The position numbers and the translations under genes were made by a program. Positions 6,746 through 7,206 of a stretch of 7,206 bases of DNA are shown here, in pieces (the first letter of the stretch is position 1; every line of letters begins with the position of its first letter). The notes under the pieces are model-generated. The model did not search any database. It had not been told where the DNA came from and was given only the letters and a program-made list of their open reading frames with translations. The stretch comes from an uncultured Bacteroidota bacterium. GTDB lineage: Bacteria; Bacteroidota; Bacteroidia; Chitinophagales; Chitinophagaceae. The DNA is taken from assembly GCA_903835145.1 (NCBI GenBank), contig CAILMA010000052.1, positions 1-7,206 on the forward strand, given 5' to 3'.

Positions 6746-6841
6746 AAAAAATAAATTGAGCTTTACGTTCCTTTGCGTACACTTTGCGCTCTTCGCGGTT
6801 AACCTTCTTGGTTTTGCCAACTAACCAGGCGGTTAATTGGC
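6746..6841 (-). repeat. Tandem repeat copy B (99-bp period)
   Basis: This is the second copy of the unit, separated from copy A by 3 bases and ending 20 bp from the cargo gene's stop codon. The four differences from copy A are scattered. The four GCAAAG-type boxes on the - strand are retained, the one nearest the AT-rich end as GTAAAG because of the G-to-A change on the + strand at 6765. Confidence 0.92.
6816..6841. repeat. Hairpin in repeat copy B
   Basis: GCCAACTAACC and GGTTAATTGGC form an 11-bp stem with a 4-base loop (6827-6830). In the - strand RNA all 11 positions pair if one U-G wobble is allowed; on the + strand that position is a C-A mismatch. The hairpin starts 20 nt downstream of the T9SS cargo gene's stop in transcript order, so it could protect or end that mRNA. 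However, no U-run follows it. Confidence 0.65.
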
Positions 6842-6861
6842 TACGATAAAAATCAATACCC

Positions 6862-7206
6862 TTATTCCTTCACAAACAGCTGGTTCTTACCCGCGCCATC
6901 CGCACGGTGCAGCTGTAGTATGTAATTGCCGGGTGCAAGGTTGCTGAGGTCCACTTGCTGGTTGCCGGGTTGCAGGCTGCCTGCAAGTAGGGTCTTACCC
7001 ACCATATCAACAATGGTATAACCCGCTGCTACACCCGCTGCTGCAGGGTTGGCTATAGTTAGTTCGTCGTCGGCGGGGTTGGGGAATATTTTCCAGTCTT
7101 CTGTAGGTATGGTGGCTATGCCTGCGTTGCAGGCGCTGTGTGGCTTTATGTACACGGGCAGCGAGGTAGTGTCAGCGCCGCAGGCATTGGCAGCGGTGTA
7201 CACTAC
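6862..7206 (-). CDS. C-terminal part of a T9SS-exported protein (5' end outside window)
   Basis: The frame is open from the right edge to a TAA at 6864-6862, showing 114 residues. The first 22 (VVYTAANACG, then TTSLPVYIKP) look like the last strands of an Ig/PKD-like beta-sandwich. A short linker with a second cysteine follows. From about residue 34 the sequence is a type A C-terminal sorting domain: WKIFPNPADDELTI (FPNP at 41-44), YTIVDMVGKTLLAG, VDLSNLAPGNYILQL, and the end NQLFVKE. Such domains direct Bacteroidota proteins through the type IX secretion system to the cell surface or medium, and are removed or used for attachment. The functional domain lies outside the window, so the protein could be an adhesin, an enzyme or a repeat-rich surface protein. 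It converges on the nuclease gene across the repeat-filled spacer. Confidence 0.9.
   Translation of the reverse strand, partial: VVYTAANACGADTTSLPVYIKPHSACNAGIATIPTEDWKIFPNPADDELTIANPAAAGVAAGYTIVDMVGKTLLAGSLQPGNQQVDLSNLAPGNYILQLHRADGAGKNQLFVKE

Larger units (their letters stand above)
6490..6861. other. 372-bp convergent spacer filled by repeats, no gene
   Basis: The spacer lies between the 3' ends of the nuclease gene (+) and the T9SS cargo gene (-), so no promoter is required in it. Apart from about 55 bases after the nuclease stop, it is almost wholly repeat sequence: one diverged GCAAAG-box copy in forward orientation, a hairpin with a T-run, and two 99-bp-period tandem copies in reverse orientation, each ending in a hairpin. 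Short open frames through it translate into low-complexity AK/FA-rich strings and are not credible genes. Confidence 0.85.

Noticed and set aside
6647..6841. Tandem repeats considered as a CRISPR array
   Set aside because: There are only two 99-bp units, separated by 3 bases with no spacers, and no cas gene in the window.

Overview
The window most likely comes from a Bacteroidota chromosome, probably near Chitinophagaceae or another Sphingobacteriia/Chitinophagia-type lineage. The evidence is a type IX secretion (T9SS) C-terminal sorting domain at the right edge, starts without clear Shine-Dalgarno sequences, a few weak TAnnTTTG-like promoter elements, and mid-range GC. The genus is inference only. 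No tRNA, rRNA, CRISPR array, transposase or phage gene is visible.

Layout from left to right. (1) Positions 1-98 hold the 3' end of a small + strand gene whose tail resembles small Bacteroidota antitoxin-like proteins. (2) Two integral-membrane glycosyltransferases of the GT-C fold are transcribed divergently from a 112-bp spacer: a TMTC-like protein with a TPR tail on the - strand (161-2143) and a GT22 (Alg9/PIG-B-like) protein on the + strand (2256-3719). (3) A - strand pair follows, a low-molecular-weight protein tyrosine phosphatase (5142-5597) and hisS (3738-5135) just 6 bp downstream, probably one transcript. hisS converges on the GT22 gene across 18 bp. (4) A secreted S1/P1-type nuclease lies on the + strand (5725-6489), divergent from the phosphatase gene. 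(5) A 372-bp convergent spacer (6490-6861) carries a repeat family: two 99-bp-period tandem copies and a diverged copy in the opposite orientation, all built on GCAAAG boxes and accompanied by hairpins. (6) The C-terminal part of a T9SS cargo protein (6862-7206, - strand) runs off the right edge.

How the genes may work together: the two GT-C enzymes are the best functional pairing. Both would use a lipid-linked sugar and act on the periplasmic side of the inner membrane, so a shared role in protein or envelope glycosylation is plausible but inferred. The HisRS and phosphatase genes are housekeeping and regulatory genes with no obvious link to glycosylation. The nuclease and the T9SS protein are both exported, but they converge on the repeat spacer and are not co-transcribed. 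No clearly new system is demonstrated. The most unusual items are the TMTC-like/GT22 pair and the structured repeat block.
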